Source of the DNA: Halobacterium hubeiense
GTDB lineage: Archaea; Halobacteriota; Halobacteria; Halobacteriales; Halobacteriaceae
Direction: 5' to 3'
Assembly (NCBI RefSeq): GCF_001488575.1
Contig: NZ_LN831302.1
Location: forward strand, 1,364,001-1,428,000
Length of the DNA stretch: 64,000 nucleotides
Every line of letters starts with the position of its first letter. The stretch's first letter is position 1. The translations under genes were made by a program, and so were the position numbers. Below the pieces are notes generated by a model, which was not told the DNA's origin, did not search any database, and saw nothing but the letters and a program-made list of their open reading frames with translations. Of the stretch, positions 1-8,211 are shown one piece after another.

Positions 1-2
1 AG

Positions 3-806
3 CGGCGGATGGCCGAGAAACAGGCGCGCAAGGAGCAACGCGAGGCCGACGAGGCCGCCGCCGCAAACGAGATTCAGGGCGAGACGGTGGAGCTGAAAGT
101 GTTCCGCTACGACCCCGAGATCGAGGGCAAGGAGGAGCCGCGCTTCGACTCCTTTACCGTGCCCTTCGAGAAGGGGATGACCGTCCTCGACGCGCTCATC
201 TACGCGCGCGACGAGTACGACTCCAGTCTCACCTTCCGGCACTCCTGCCGGCAGGCGGTTTGCGGGTCGGACGCGTTCTTCGTGAACGGCCGCCAGCGGC
301 TCGGCTGTCAGACCCAGATTGCGGACCTCGACGGCCCCGTCCGGGTCGAACCGCTCCCCCACCAGGAGGTCGTCAAGGACCTCGTGGTGGAGATGGACCA
401 CTTCTACGACCAGATGGAGTCCGTCGATCCGTTCTTCGACCCCGACGAGACGCCCGACGACGAACTCGAAGAGCAGCGCCAGGACCGCGAGAACCGCGAG
501 AAGGTCAAGCTCTCGACGCGCTGCATCTGGTGTGGCGCGTGCATGTCCTCGTGTAATATCGCCGCGGGCGACAACAAGTACCTCGGCCCGGCGGCCATCA
601 ACAAGGCCTACCGCTTCTACATGGACGAGCGCGAGGGCGAGAACAAGCGGCAGGAGCGCCTCGAAATCATCGAGGCCGAACACGGCGTCTGGCGGTGTCA
701 GACCCAGTTCTCGTGTACGAACGTCTGTCCGAAGGACATCCCGCTCACCGAGCACATCCAAGAGCTGAAGCGCGAAGCGGTCAAGCAGAACCTCAAATTC
801 TGGTAA
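3..806 (+). CDS. sdhB: Succinate dehydrogenase iron-sulfur subunit (5' end probably outside window)
   Basis: Iron-sulfur subunit of succinate dehydrogenase (complex II), passing electrons from the flavoprotein to the membrane anchor. Numbering from the Met at 9, a plant-type ferredoxin domain has C80, C85, D88 and C100 for [2Fe-2S] (Asp as third ligand, as in E. coli SdhB). C172, C175, C178, C182 and C230, C236, C240 serve the [4Fe-4S] and [3Fe-4S] clusters. The frame stays open to the window edge (two Arg codons precede Met9), and halophile homologues usually carry a longer acidic N-terminus, so translation probably begins upstream. sdhA starts 1 nt after the stop, the usual halophile order with sdhC and sdhD upstream. 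Confidence 0.95.
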   Translation, partial: RRMAEKQARKEQREADEAAAANEIQGETVELKVFRYDPEIEGKEEPRFDSFTVPFEKGMTVLDALIYARDEYDSSLTFRHSCRQAVCGSDAFFVNGRQRLGCQTQIADLDGPVRVEPLPHQEVVKDLVVEMDHFYDQMESVDPFFDPDETPDDELEEQRQDRENREKVKLSTRCIWCGACMSSCNIAAGDNKYLGPAAINKAYRFYMDEREGENKRQERLEIIEAEHGVWRCQTQFSCTNVCPKDIPLTEHIQELKREAVKQNLKFW

Positions 807-807
807 C

Positions 808-2640
808 ATGTACGAGCACGACGTAATCGTAGTCGGCGGCGGCGGCGCGGGGCTCCGAGCCGCAATCGCCGCCCACGAGGAAGGCGCAGACGTAGCAATC
901 GTCACGAAACTCCACCCGGTGCGCTCGCACACGGGCGCCGCGGAGGGCGGCATCAACGCCGCCCTGCAGGACGGCGACTCCTGGGAGGACCACGCGTACG
1001 ACACGATGAAGGGGTCGGACTACCTCGGCGACGCCCCCGCAGTCGACACGTTCGCGCAGGACGCCCCCGAGGAGGTCATCCAGCTGGAACACTGGGGGAT
1101 GCCGTTCTCCCGCGAGGAGGACGGCACGGTCAGCCAGCGGCCGTTCGGCGGCCTCTCCTTCCCGCGGACGACGTACGCGGGCGCCGAGACCGGCCACCAC
1201 ATGCTCCACACGCTGTACGAGCAGGTGGTCAAGCGAGGCATCGAGGTGTACGACGAGTGGTACGTCAGCCAGGTCGCGGTCACGGACGAGGACGACCCCA
1301 ACGAGCGCGACTGCCACGGCGTCGTCGCGTGGGACGTCCAGAGCGGCGAAATCGCGGGCTTCCGCGCCCGCGACGGCGTGATTCTGGCGACCGGCGGCCT
1401 CGGGCAGGCGTTCGACCACACGACGAACGCCGTCGCCAACACCGGTGACGGCGTCGCCATCGCGTACCGCGCTGGCGTCCCGATGGAGGACATGGAGATG
1501 ATTCAGTTCCACCCGACGACGCTCCCCTCGACGGGCGTCCTCATCAGCGAGGGCGTTCGCGGGGAGGGCGGCATCCTCTACAACTCCGAGGGCGAGCGCT
1601 TCATGTTCGAGTACGGGTACGCGACCAACGACGGCGAGCTCGCGTCCCGCGACGTGGTGGCGCGCGCGGAACTCACGGAAGTGCAGGAGGGCCGCGGCGT
1701 CGAGGACGAGTACGTCTACCTCGACATGCGCCACCTCGGCGAGGAGCGCATCACCGACCGGCTGGAGAACATCCTCCACCTCGCGCGCGACTTCGAGGGC
1801 GTGGACGGCTTGGAGGAGCCGATGCCGGTCAAGCCCGGCCAGCACTACGCGATGGGCGGCATCGAGGTCAACGAGCACGGCGAGACGTGCATCGACGGCC
1901 TCTACGCGGCCGGCGAGTGCGCGTGCGTGAGCCTCCACGGCGGCAACCGCCTCGGCGGGAACGCGCTCCCTGAGCTGCTCGTGTTCGGCGCTCGCGCGGG
2001 CCGCCACGCCGCGGGCGCGGACATGCCCGAGCCGAAAATCGAGACCGGCCCCGAGCCGGACGCCGAGCGCGAAGACCTCGGCGTGCCGGTCGGCGAGCCC
2101 GGCGCGAAGGAAGCCGCCGCCGACGGTGGCGCCGTCGAGAACCCCGCCAGCGACCCGAAGGCGGTCGTCGAAGCGACCGCGGAGACCGAGCGCGAGCGCA
2201 TCGAGACGCTGCTGGAGCGCGAGGACGGCGTCAACCACGCCGACGTGCGCGCGGACCTCCAGGAGTCGATGACGGAGAACGTCAACGTGTTCCGGGAGGA
2301 GGAGAACCTCAAGCAGGCGCTCCGGGACATCCAGGACGCCCGCGAGCGCTACCAGGACGTCTACGTCGCGGACAAGTCCCGGACGTTCAACACCGACCTC
2401 CAGCACACCATCGAGACGCGGAACCTGCTGGACGTCGCGGAGGCCATCACGATGGGCGCGCTCGCTCGCGAGGAGTTCCGCGGCGCGCACTGGCGCAAGG
2501 AGCATCAGGAGCGCAAGGACGACGAGTACCTCAAGCACACGCTCGTCTCGTGGAACGACGGCGAGCCCGAACTCTGGTACCGCCCGGTCATCCTCGAAGG
2601 CGACGAGCAGACCTACGAACCGAAGGTCCGCTCGTACTGA
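808..2640 (+). CDS. sdhA: Succinate dehydrogenase flavoprotein subunit
   Basis: Catalytic FAD subunit of complex II that oxidises succinate to fumarate; 610 aa, normal for the family. The N-terminal dinucleotide-binding motif GGGGAGLRAA lies at about residues 10-19. H41 in the RSHTGAAEGG stretch is at the position of the covalent FAD-histidine. The substrate-site motif QFHPTTLP and the C-terminal helical domain are present. A roughly 40-residue acidic stretch (about 405-450) separates the FAD fold from the C-terminal domain, which is longer than in bacteria and looks like a halophile insertion. Transcribed with sdhB (1 nt spacing). The convergent neighbour is the XapX gene. Confidence 0.96.
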   Translation: MYEHDVIVVGGGGAGLRAAIAAHEEGADVAIVTKLHPVRSHTGAAEGGINAALQDGDSWEDHAYDTMKGSDYLGDAPAVDTFAQDAPEEVIQLEHWGMPFSREEDGTVSQRPFGGLSFPRTTYAGAETGHHMLHTLYEQVVKRGIEVYDEWYVSQVAVTDEDDPNERDCHGVVAWDVQSGEIAGFRARDGVILATGGLGQAFDHTTNAVANTGDGVAIAYRAGVPMEDMEMIQFHPTTLPSTGVLISEGVRGEGGILYNSEGERFMFEYGYATNDGELASRDVVARAELTEVQEGRGVEDEYVYLDMRHLGEERITDRLENILHLARDFEGVDGLEEPMPVKPGQHYAMGGIEVNEHGETCIDGLYAAGECACVSLHGGNRLGGNALPELLVFGARAGRHAAGADMPEPKIETGPEPDAEREDLGVPVGEPGAKEAAADGGAVENPASDPKAVVEATAETERERIETLLEREDGVNHADVRADLQESMTENVNVFREEENLKQALRDIQDARERYQDVYVADKSRTFNTDLQHTIETRNLLDVAEAITMGALAREEFRGAHWRKEHQERKDDEYLKHTLVSWNDGEPELWYRPVILEGDEQTYEPKVRSY

Positions 2641-2691
2641 CGGCGCTCCGTCTCCGAATCTTTCTCGGCGAGAACGCGACTAGTCCGGCAG

Positions 2692-2886
2692 CTACACGCC
2701 CAGCGCGTCCAGCAGGTCGAAGCCGAAGCCGAAGTGCTTGACGAGCCGGTAGCCCAGCCAGATGCCGACGATGCCCATGACGCCGGCCAGCGACGGCGGC
2801 GCGGGAATCGGGATGCGGAGGGACGCGAACACCACGCCGACGGCGATGCCGGTCAGCGTCGCGGCGACGACGAAAGCGACGTTCAT
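2692..2886 (-). CDS. XapX domain small membrane protein
   Basis: A 64-aa protein with two predicted membrane helices (residues about 3-21 and 29-47) joined by the IPxPAPPSLAGV-type loop and the GIWLGY motif typical of the XapX family. The family is named from a xanthosine-utilisation locus in enterobacteria and its biochemical role is unknown. It stands between sdhA (convergent) and the ferritin-like gene, 45 nt away on the same strand. The ATG at 2886 gives an N-terminus that begins directly with the first helix, as in homologues. Function not inferred beyond a membrane location. Confidence 0.8.
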   Translation of the reverse strand: MNVAFVVAATLTGIAVGVVFASLRIPIPAPPSLAGVMGIVGIWLGYRLVKHFGFGFDLLDALGV

Positions 2887-2931
2887 GGCCGTAGCTGAGG
2901 GCGGGCGGCGGCAAAAGCAGCGCGAAACGCG

Positions 2932-3387
2932 TCAGTCCGAGCGGTACTCCTTGCGGTAGCCGCGGAACTCCGTGCGGTGGGCTTCCTCGTCGGCGAGAAT
3001 CGTCACCGCGAGGTCCTCCGTGACGGGGTCGTCGGCGTCCTCGGCGGCGTCGATGAGGTCGCGGTACGTGTCGATCGCGTCCTCCTCGGCGTCGAGCACG
3101 CCGTCGATGACCGACAGCACGTCGGTGGTGTCCTCGGGCGGCTGGAGGCTGTGCTGGTGGGCTTCGAACTCCGCGGACGCGGGCGGCTGTTCGTCCAGTT
3201 GCTTGAGCCGCTCGCCGAGCTGTTCGGCGTGGGAGAGTTCCTCCTGGATGTCCGTCTGGAGGGACTCCTTGATCTCCTCGGCGCGCACGCCGTCGAGGAC
3301 GATGGAGTTGGTCATGTAGTTCATCACGGCCTCGATTTCGTCGCCGTACGCCTTCCGTAGCAGTCGCGTGACTTCCTCGCTCGTCAT
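2932..3387 (-). CDS. Ferritin-like (rubrerythrin/Dps-type) di-iron protein
   Basis: A 151-aa four-helix protein. It has two ferritin-like half-sites: an early Glu plus EELSHAEQ (about residues 50-57), and EEDAIDTY plus DEEAHRTEF (about 132-140), that is, two ExxH-type pairs able to bind a di-iron centre. The likely role is iron storage or peroxide handling in the cytoplasm. It matches the short ferritin-like family common in halophiles rather than classical bacterioferritin, since no heme-binding Met is evident. A TATA-like sequence (forward tcttaaag, 3411-3418) sits about 25 nt upstream of the ATG, so the transcript is probably leaderless. The substrate (iron versus peroxide protection) cannot be decided from sequence. 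Confidence 0.8.
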   Translation of the reverse strand: MTSEEVTRLLRKAYGDEIEAVMNYMTNSIVLDGVRAEEIKESLQTDIQEELSHAEQLGERLKQLDEQPPASAEFEAHQHSLQPPEDTTDVLSVIDGVLDAEEDAIDTYRDLIDAAEDADDPVTEDLAVTILADEEAHRTEFRGYRKEYRSD

Positions 3388-3446
3388 ACCGGCGACTACG
3401 CGTGGCGGTCTTAAAGAACCAGGTGGCGGTTCCGGATTGGCGAAAG

Positions 3447-4733
3447 CTACTCGCCGCGGACGTCGTCCATGTGGTCGATGCGCTCCTGCAGCAGCGCGTC
3501 CGTGCCGATGTCGCGGCGCACGCGCAGTCCTTCGGGGAGGTCGCCGAGCGCGGCGCTGGCCTCGGCTTCGGCGTCGGGAATCGAGGAGCCGAACCCGACG
3601 ACGGCGTACGACCGCGACGTGGTGGTGTAGATGCCGTCCTCGCGGGCGTCCACGCTCGCGTAGAACAGCTCGGCGTCGTCGAGGTCGGCGGCGTCGATGG
3701 TGACGCGGGTGCCGCCCTCGGGATTCGTCGGGTAGCCGTCGGGGACGACGTACTTGCAGACGGTGGCGACGTCCGCGAACTCGGGGTCCGGGAGCGGGTC
3801 GTCGTCGCGGGCCGCCGTGAGCACGTCGATGAGCGGCGTCTCCATCGTCGGGAGCGTGTTCAGCGCCTCGGGGTCGCCGAAGCGCGCGTTGAACTCCACG
3901 ACCTTCGGGCCGTCGTCGGTGAGCATGAACTGGCCGTAGAGGACGCCGCGGTACTTCGGGAGCGCGTCCACGACGGCTTCCAGCGTGTCAACGCAGGCCT
4001 CGTACTCGTCGTCGGTGACGAACGGGAGCGTCCAGTCCGGGCCGGTGTAGCTTCCCATGCCGCCCGTGTTCGCGCCCTCGTCGCCTTCGAGCGCGCGGCC
4101 GTGGTCGTGGGCGACCGGCGTCGGCCGGACGTCGCGGTTCGCGACGAACGCCTGCACGGTGACCTCCTCGCCGACGAGGCGCTCCTCGACGACCCACTCG
4201 TCGTGCTCGGAGGAACGCACGTAGTCGGCCGCTTCCGCCTTGGACAGTTGGTCGCCGGTGACGCGGACGCCCTTCCCGCCCGTCAGGCCCGCGGGCTTGA
4301 CGGCGACGTCGCCCTCGACGGACTCGACGTAGTCGGCGGCCGCGTCCGAATCCTCGAACGTCTCGAACGCCGCTTGGCCGGGGACGTCGTGCTCGGCCAT
4401 GAACTCCCGCTGGAACGTCTTGTCCGTCTCGATGCGGGCGTCGGCCTGCTTCGGGCCGAACGCGTAGACGTCCTCGTCGTCGAGCGCGTCCACGACGCCC
4501 GCGGCCAGCGGTCCCTCCGGGCCGACGACGGCGAGCGTCGCGTCCACGTCCAGCGCGTAATCGACGACCGCGTCGGGGTCCTCGGTGTCGAGTTCGCGGA
4601 AGCCGTCCGCGAGTTCGGCGATGCCCGGGTTGCGGTTGCCCGCGGCCGCGTACAGTTCGCAGTCGCCCGCGAGTTCGTCGGCGATGGCGTGCTCGCGGCC
4701 GCCGCCGCCGACCAGCAGGACTCGTTCGGTCAT
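3447..4733 (-). CDS. purD: Phosphoribosylamine-glycine ligase
   Basis: GAR synthetase, which joins glycine to 5-phosphoribosylamine with ATP in step 2 of purine synthesis. 428 aa, normal length. The N-terminal motif GGGGREHAIA (about residues 9-18) and the ATP-grasp loop GLTGGKGVRV are clear. Near the end of the ATP-grasp domain NARFGDPEALN supplies the Mg/ATP-binding residues. The start is the ATG at 4733, supported by a TATA-like element 26-32 nt upstream. It is monocistronic here, divergent from the DUF255 gene. Confidence 0.96.
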   Translation of the reverse strand: MTERVLLVGGGGREHAIADELAGDCELYAAAGNRNPGIAELADGFRELDTEDPDAVVDYALDVDATLAVVGPEGPLAAGVVDALDDEDVYAFGPKQADARIETDKTFQREFMAEHDVPGQAAFETFEDSDAAADYVESVEGDVAVKPAGLTGGKGVRVTGDQLSKAEAADYVRSSEHDEWVVEERLVGEEVTVQAFVANRDVRPTPVAHDHGRALEGDEGANTGGMGSYTGPDWTLPFVTDDEYEACVDTLEAVVDALPKYRGVLYGQFMLTDDGPKVVEFNARFGDPEALNTLPTMETPLIDVLTAARDDDPLPDPEFADVATVCKYVVPDGYPTNPEGGTRVTIDAADLDDAELFYASVDAREDGIYTTTSRSYAVVGFGSSIPDAEAEASAALGDLPEGLRVRRDIGTDALLQERIDHMDDVRGE

Positions 4734-4758
4734 GTCCGGTGAGAGTAAGCAAGCAAGT

Positions 4759-4765
4759 GTAAATC
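4759..4765 (-). promoter_or_regulatory. TATA-like box of purD
   Basis: On the minus strand the sequence gatttac lies 26-32 nt before the purD ATG. Transcription would then begin at or near the start codon, as in typical leaderless haloarchaeal messages. Confidence 0.5.
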
Positions 4766-4825
4766 TTCCCCTACTCCGCCAGCGTGTTGTACGCGTTCGT
4801 GTATCGGGCGTGCCGCGAGAGTGGG

Positions 4826-4831
4826 TTTTAC
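4826..4831 (+). promoter_or_regulatory. TATA-like box of the DUF255 gene
   Basis: The T-run ttttac, unusual in this GC-rich DNA, lies 25-30 nt before the ATG at 4856. This favours that start over the longer reading frame that begins at 4784, because transcription would start near 4856. Confidence 0.5.
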
Positions 4832-4855
4832 CCGCCGGCGCGCCCTCGTTGGGGT

Positions 4856-7021
4856 ATGTCCGACCCCACCGCGCGGAACCGGCTCGACGAGACCGCGAGC
4901 CCGTACCTCCGCCAGCACGCCGACAACCCCGTGCACTGGCAGCCGTGGGACGAGAAAGCGTTCGAGGCCGCCCGCGAGCGCGACGTCCCCATCTTCCTCT
5001 CCATCGGCTACTCGGCGTGCCACTGGTGTCACGTCATGGAGGAGGAGTCCTTTTCCGACCCCGAGGTCGCCGAGGTGCTGAACGAGCACTTCGTCCCCAT
5101 CAAGGTCGACCGCGAGGAGCGCCCGGACGTCGACTCGCTGTACATGACCGTCTGTCAGGCCGTCCGCGGTGGCGGCGGCTGGCCGCTGTCGGCGTTCCTC
5201 ACGCCCGAGAAGGAGCCGTTCTACGTCGGGACGTACTTCCCGAAGGAGGCCGAGCGAAACCAGCCCGGCTTCCTCCCGCTGACGAAGCGCGTCGCCAAAG
5301 AGTGGGACCAGAACCGCGACGAGCTGGAGGAGCGCGCCGACCAGTGGATGAGCACCGCGCGCGGCGAACTGGAGTCGCTGCCCGACCCCATCGAGGTCGG
5401 CGACGAGAGCCCGCTGCTCGCCGCCGCGGACGAACTCGCGCGCGCCGCGGACGGCGACCACGGCGGGTTCGGGCGCGCGCCGAAGTTCCCGCAGGCCGGC
5501 CGCGTGAGCGCGCTGCTACGCGCTCACCATCGAGAGCGAGGTGACGGCGAGATGGGGACGCGCTACGGCGACGCCGCCCGGCACGCGCTCGACGCGATGG
5601 CCGACGGCGGCCTCTTCGACCACCTCGGCGGAGGCTTCCACCGCTACTGCACGGACGCCGACTGGACGGTGCCGCACTTCGAGAAGATGCTGTACGACCA
5701 GGCCGCGCTCGCCGAGTTGTACGTCGACGGCTACCGGCTGTTCGGCGACCAGCGGTACGCCGACGTGGTCGACGAGACGCTGGCGTTCGTGGACCGCGAA
5801 CTCGGCCACCCCGACGGCGGCTTCTACGCGACGCTTGACGCCCGCAGCGCGCCGCCCTCGAATCCCGATGGTGACCACGAGGAGGGCGCGTTCTACGTGT
5901 GGACGCCCGACGAGGTGGCGGACGCGATTGGCGAGTACGCCGGCGAAGCGCCCAGCGACGAGTCGGACGACTTCCTCGCGGACGTCTTCTGCGCGCGATA
6001 CGGCGTGGACGCGGCAGGGAACTTCGAGGACGGGCAGACGGTGCTCACGGTGTCCGCGACCCTGTCCGAACTCGCGGACGACTTCGAGCGCTCCGAGGGC
6101 GAGATTGCGAGCGCGCTCGACGCCGCAGCGGAGCGCCTGCGCGTGGCTCGCGAGGACCGGCCACGGCCTGCGCGCGACGAGAAGGTGCTCGCAGGCTGGA
6201 ACGGCCTGATGGCGCGAGCGTACGCGGAAGCCGGCCTCGCGCTCGACGACTCGTACGCCGAGCGCGCCGCCGACGCAATCGAGTACGTCCGCGGGACGCT
6301 GTGGGACGGCGAGCGATTGTCTCGCCGGGTCATAGACGGGGACGTCGCCGGCGTGGGCTACGCGGAGGACTACGCGTACCTCGCGGCAGGCGCGCTCGCG
6401 ACCTACGAGGCGACCGGCGACCACGACCACCTCGGGTTCGCGCTCGACCTCGCGGACGCCCTGCTCGCGGAGTGCTACGACGCGGAGACCGGCGCGCTCT
6501 ACGAGACGCCCGAATCCGTCGAGGACGTGGGCGTGCGCTCGCAGGACGTGGCCGACGGGCCGACGCCGTCCCCCGTCGGCGTCGCCGCCGAAACCCTGCT
6601 CGCGCTGGACGCGTTCGACCCCGACGCGGGCTACGGGGACGCCGCGGGCGCGATGCTCGAACGGTACGGCGGCCGCGCGGAGACCACGCCGACGAGCCAC
6701 GCGACGCTCGCGCTCGCCGCCGATACCCGCGCCGAGGGGCTCCTGGAGGTCACGGTCGCCGCGGACGCGCTCCCCCGCGAGTGGCGCGAGACGATTGGGG
6801 CGTCGTACCTCCCGCACCGCCTACTGACCGTTCGGCCGCCCGCGGAGTCCGGGCTAGCGGCGTGGCTGGAGGACCTCGGACTCGGGGACGCGCCGCCGGT
6901 GTGGGCCGAGCGGAGCGCGGCCGACGGCGAGCCCGCGGCGTACGTCTGCCGGCGCGCGTGCTCGCCGCCCGTGACGACGACCGCAGAAATCGCGGAGTGG
7001 CTCGCGGAGTTCCGCGCCTAG
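4856..7021 (+). CDS. DUF255 (YyaL/SSP411-type) thioredoxin-domain protein
   Basis: A 721-aa protein of the widespread YyaL/SPATA20 family. The N-terminal domain carries the characteristic NPVHWQPW motif and a thioredoxin-like CHWC site (C55, C58). It is followed by a long alpha/alpha-barrel resembling six-hairpin glycosidases (GGGFHRYCTD, DEKVLAGWNGLM). The molecular function of the family is not established; redox or sugar-epimerase-like roles have been suggested. The start at 4856 is chosen from the promoter and family alignment; the upstream in-frame ATG at 4784 lies before the TATA-like box. Its stop codon overlaps the stop codon of the convergent small thioredoxin gene at CTAG (7018-7021), pairing two thioredoxin-fold genes tail to tail. 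Confidence 0.9.
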   Translation: MSDPTARNRLDETASPYLRQHADNPVHWQPWDEKAFEAARERDVPIFLSIGYSACHWCHVMEEESFSDPEVAEVLNEHFVPIKVDREERPDVDSLYMTVCQAVRGGGGWPLSAFLTPEKEPFYVGTYFPKEAERNQPGFLPLTKRVAKEWDQNRDELEERADQWMSTARGELESLPDPIEVGDESPLLAAADELARAADGDHGGFGRAPKFPQAGRVSALLRAHHRERGDGEMGTRYGDAARHALDAMADGGLFDHLGGGFHRYCTDADWTVPHFEKMLYDQAALAELYVDGYRLFGDQRYADVVDETLAFVDRELGHPDGGFYATLDARSAPPSNPDGDHEEGAFYVWTPDEVADAIGEYAGEAPSDESDDFLADVFCARYGVDAAGNFEDGQTVLTVSATLSELADDFERSEGEIASALDAAAERLRVAREDRPRPARDEKVLAGWNGLMARAYAEAGLALDDSYAERAADAIEYVRGTLWDGERLSRRVIDGDVAGVGYAEDYAYLAAGALATYEATGDHDHLGFALDLADALLAECYDAETGALYETPESVEDVGVRSQDVADGPTPSPVGVAAETLLALDAFDPDAGYGDAAGAMLERYGGRAETTPTSHATLALAADTRAEGLLEVTVAADALPREWRETIGASYLPHRLLTVRPPAESGLAAWLEDLGLGDAPPVWAERSAADGEPAAYVCRRACSPPVTTTAEIAEWLAEFRA

Positions 7022-7377
7022 AGCTGCTCGGCGAGGTAGACCGCCGGCGAGACGCTCTCCTCCTCGACGAAGCGCGCGAGCTCCTCGCCGTCGCGCTCGA
7101 TGATGATGGTCGGGATGAGTTCGATGCCGTACTCCTCGACCTTCGGGCCGTACTTCTCGCCGTCCTCGCGCTCGACGGGGTACTGCTCGACGTTCTCGAC
7201 GCCCGCGGCGTCCAGCGCGGCCGCGAAGTCCGGGAGCTGGCTGCGGCAGTCGCCGCACCAGTCGGCGCCCCAGACGTGGACGGTCACGTCGTCGCCGAGG
7301 CTCTCGAACGCTTCCACGACCTCCGGGTAGGACTTCGCGTCCCACGCCGGGTTCGGCTCCATCGTGTTCAGGCTCAT
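7018..7377 (-). CDS. Thioredoxin family protein
   Basis: A 119-aa single-domain thioredoxin fold with the active site WCGDC (C41, C44) and the cis-Pro region LIPTIII. The CGDC active site differs from canonical CGPC and is seen in many halophile thioredoxins/glutaredoxins. The likely role is cytoplasmic disulfide exchange. The start is placed at the ATG at 7377 (MSLNTMEPN); a further upstream ATG would add nine residues without homology. It overlaps the DUF255 gene by 4 nt at the stop codons. Confidence 0.85.
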   Translation of the reverse strand: MSLNTMEPNPAWDAKSYPEVVEAFESLGDDVTVHVWGADWCGDCRSQLPDFAAALDAAGVENVEQYPVEREDGEKYGPKVEEYGIELIPTIIIERDGEELARFVEEESVSPAVYLAEQL

Positions 7378-7467
7378 AGCTATCAGTTGGCGTGGCGCGG
7401 GCAAAAGGCTCGCGCTCGCGGCGACGGCCCCACAGACTCATTTGCGAGCACGTACCAGTCCGCGGTG

Positions 7468-8211
7468 ATGAGTGTCATCGAGGCCGACTCCCTGCGGAAG
7501 GCCTACGGGGACGTGCGGGCCGTGGACGGACTCGACCTCGCGGTCGACCGCGGCGAAGTGTACGGGTTCCTCGGGCCGAACGGCGCCGGGAAGACGACGA
7601 CCATCGAGATTCTGACCGGCCAGCTCCGCCCGGACGGCGGCCGCGCGGCGGTGTTGGGGACGGACCCCGCGAACGAGCCCGTCGAGACGCGGCGCCGGGT
7701 CGGCGTCCTTCCCGAGCAGCAGACGCCGCCGAGCTTCCTCACGCCCACGGAGTTCTTCGAGTTCGTCGGGCGCGTGCGCGGTCTGGACGACGAGACGGTG
7801 GCCGAGCGCGTCGAGGAGTGGAGCCAGCGCCTCGGATTCGCGGCGAAACTGGACACGCTGTGCGCGGACCTCTCGCGGGGCCAACAGCAGAAGGTGATGC
7901 TGACGCAGGTGTTCGTCCACGAGCCCGACGTGGTGGTCATCGACGAGCCGCTGGCGAACCTCGACCCAATCGTCCAGGAGCAGGTCAAGCGCTACCTCCG
8001 GTCGTACGCCGAGGACGGCAACGCGGTGTTCCTCTCGACGCACAACATCGACGTCGCCGAGGACGTCTGCTCGCGGGTCGGAATCGTGACGAACGGCCGG
8101 GTCGTCGCGGAGCGCGACGTCGCCGACACCGAGACTGACCTGCTGGACGCGTTCCTCGACGCCGTGGAGGGCGCGGACCCGCGGGACACGCCGGCGGGCG
8201 GGGTGCAGTGA
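7468..8211 (+). CDS. ABC transporter ATP-binding protein
   Basis: A 247-aa ABC ATPase with Walker A GPNGAGKT (36-43), signature LSRGQQQKV, and Walker B VVVIDEPLANLDP followed by an H-loop (FLSTH). It belongs to the ABC-2/NatA-like exporter class. The permease gene begins inside its stop codon (1-nt overlap), so the two form one translationally coupled transporter. The ATG at 7468 is preferred over the GTG at 7465 because the protein then starts like homologues. Substrate unknown. Confidence 0.92.
   Translation: MSVIEADSLRKAYGDVRAVDGLDLAVDRGEVYGFLGPNGAGKTTTIEILTGQLRPDGGRAAVLGTDPANEPVETRRRVGVLPEQQTPPSFLTPTEFFEFVGRVRGLDDETVAERVEEWSQRLGFAAKLDTLCADLSRGQQQKVMLTQVFVHEPDVVVIDEPLANLDPIVQEQVKRYLRSYAEDGNAVFLSTHNIDVAEDVCSRVGIVTNGRVVAERDVADTETDLLDAFLDAVEGADPRDTPAGGVQ

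Noticed and set aside
793-2538. 581-aa minus-strand frame across sdhA
   Set aside because: Antisense shadow produced by GC-rich third codon positions; the translation is Val/Arg/Leu-rich without domains, while the plus strand encodes an unmistakable SdhA.
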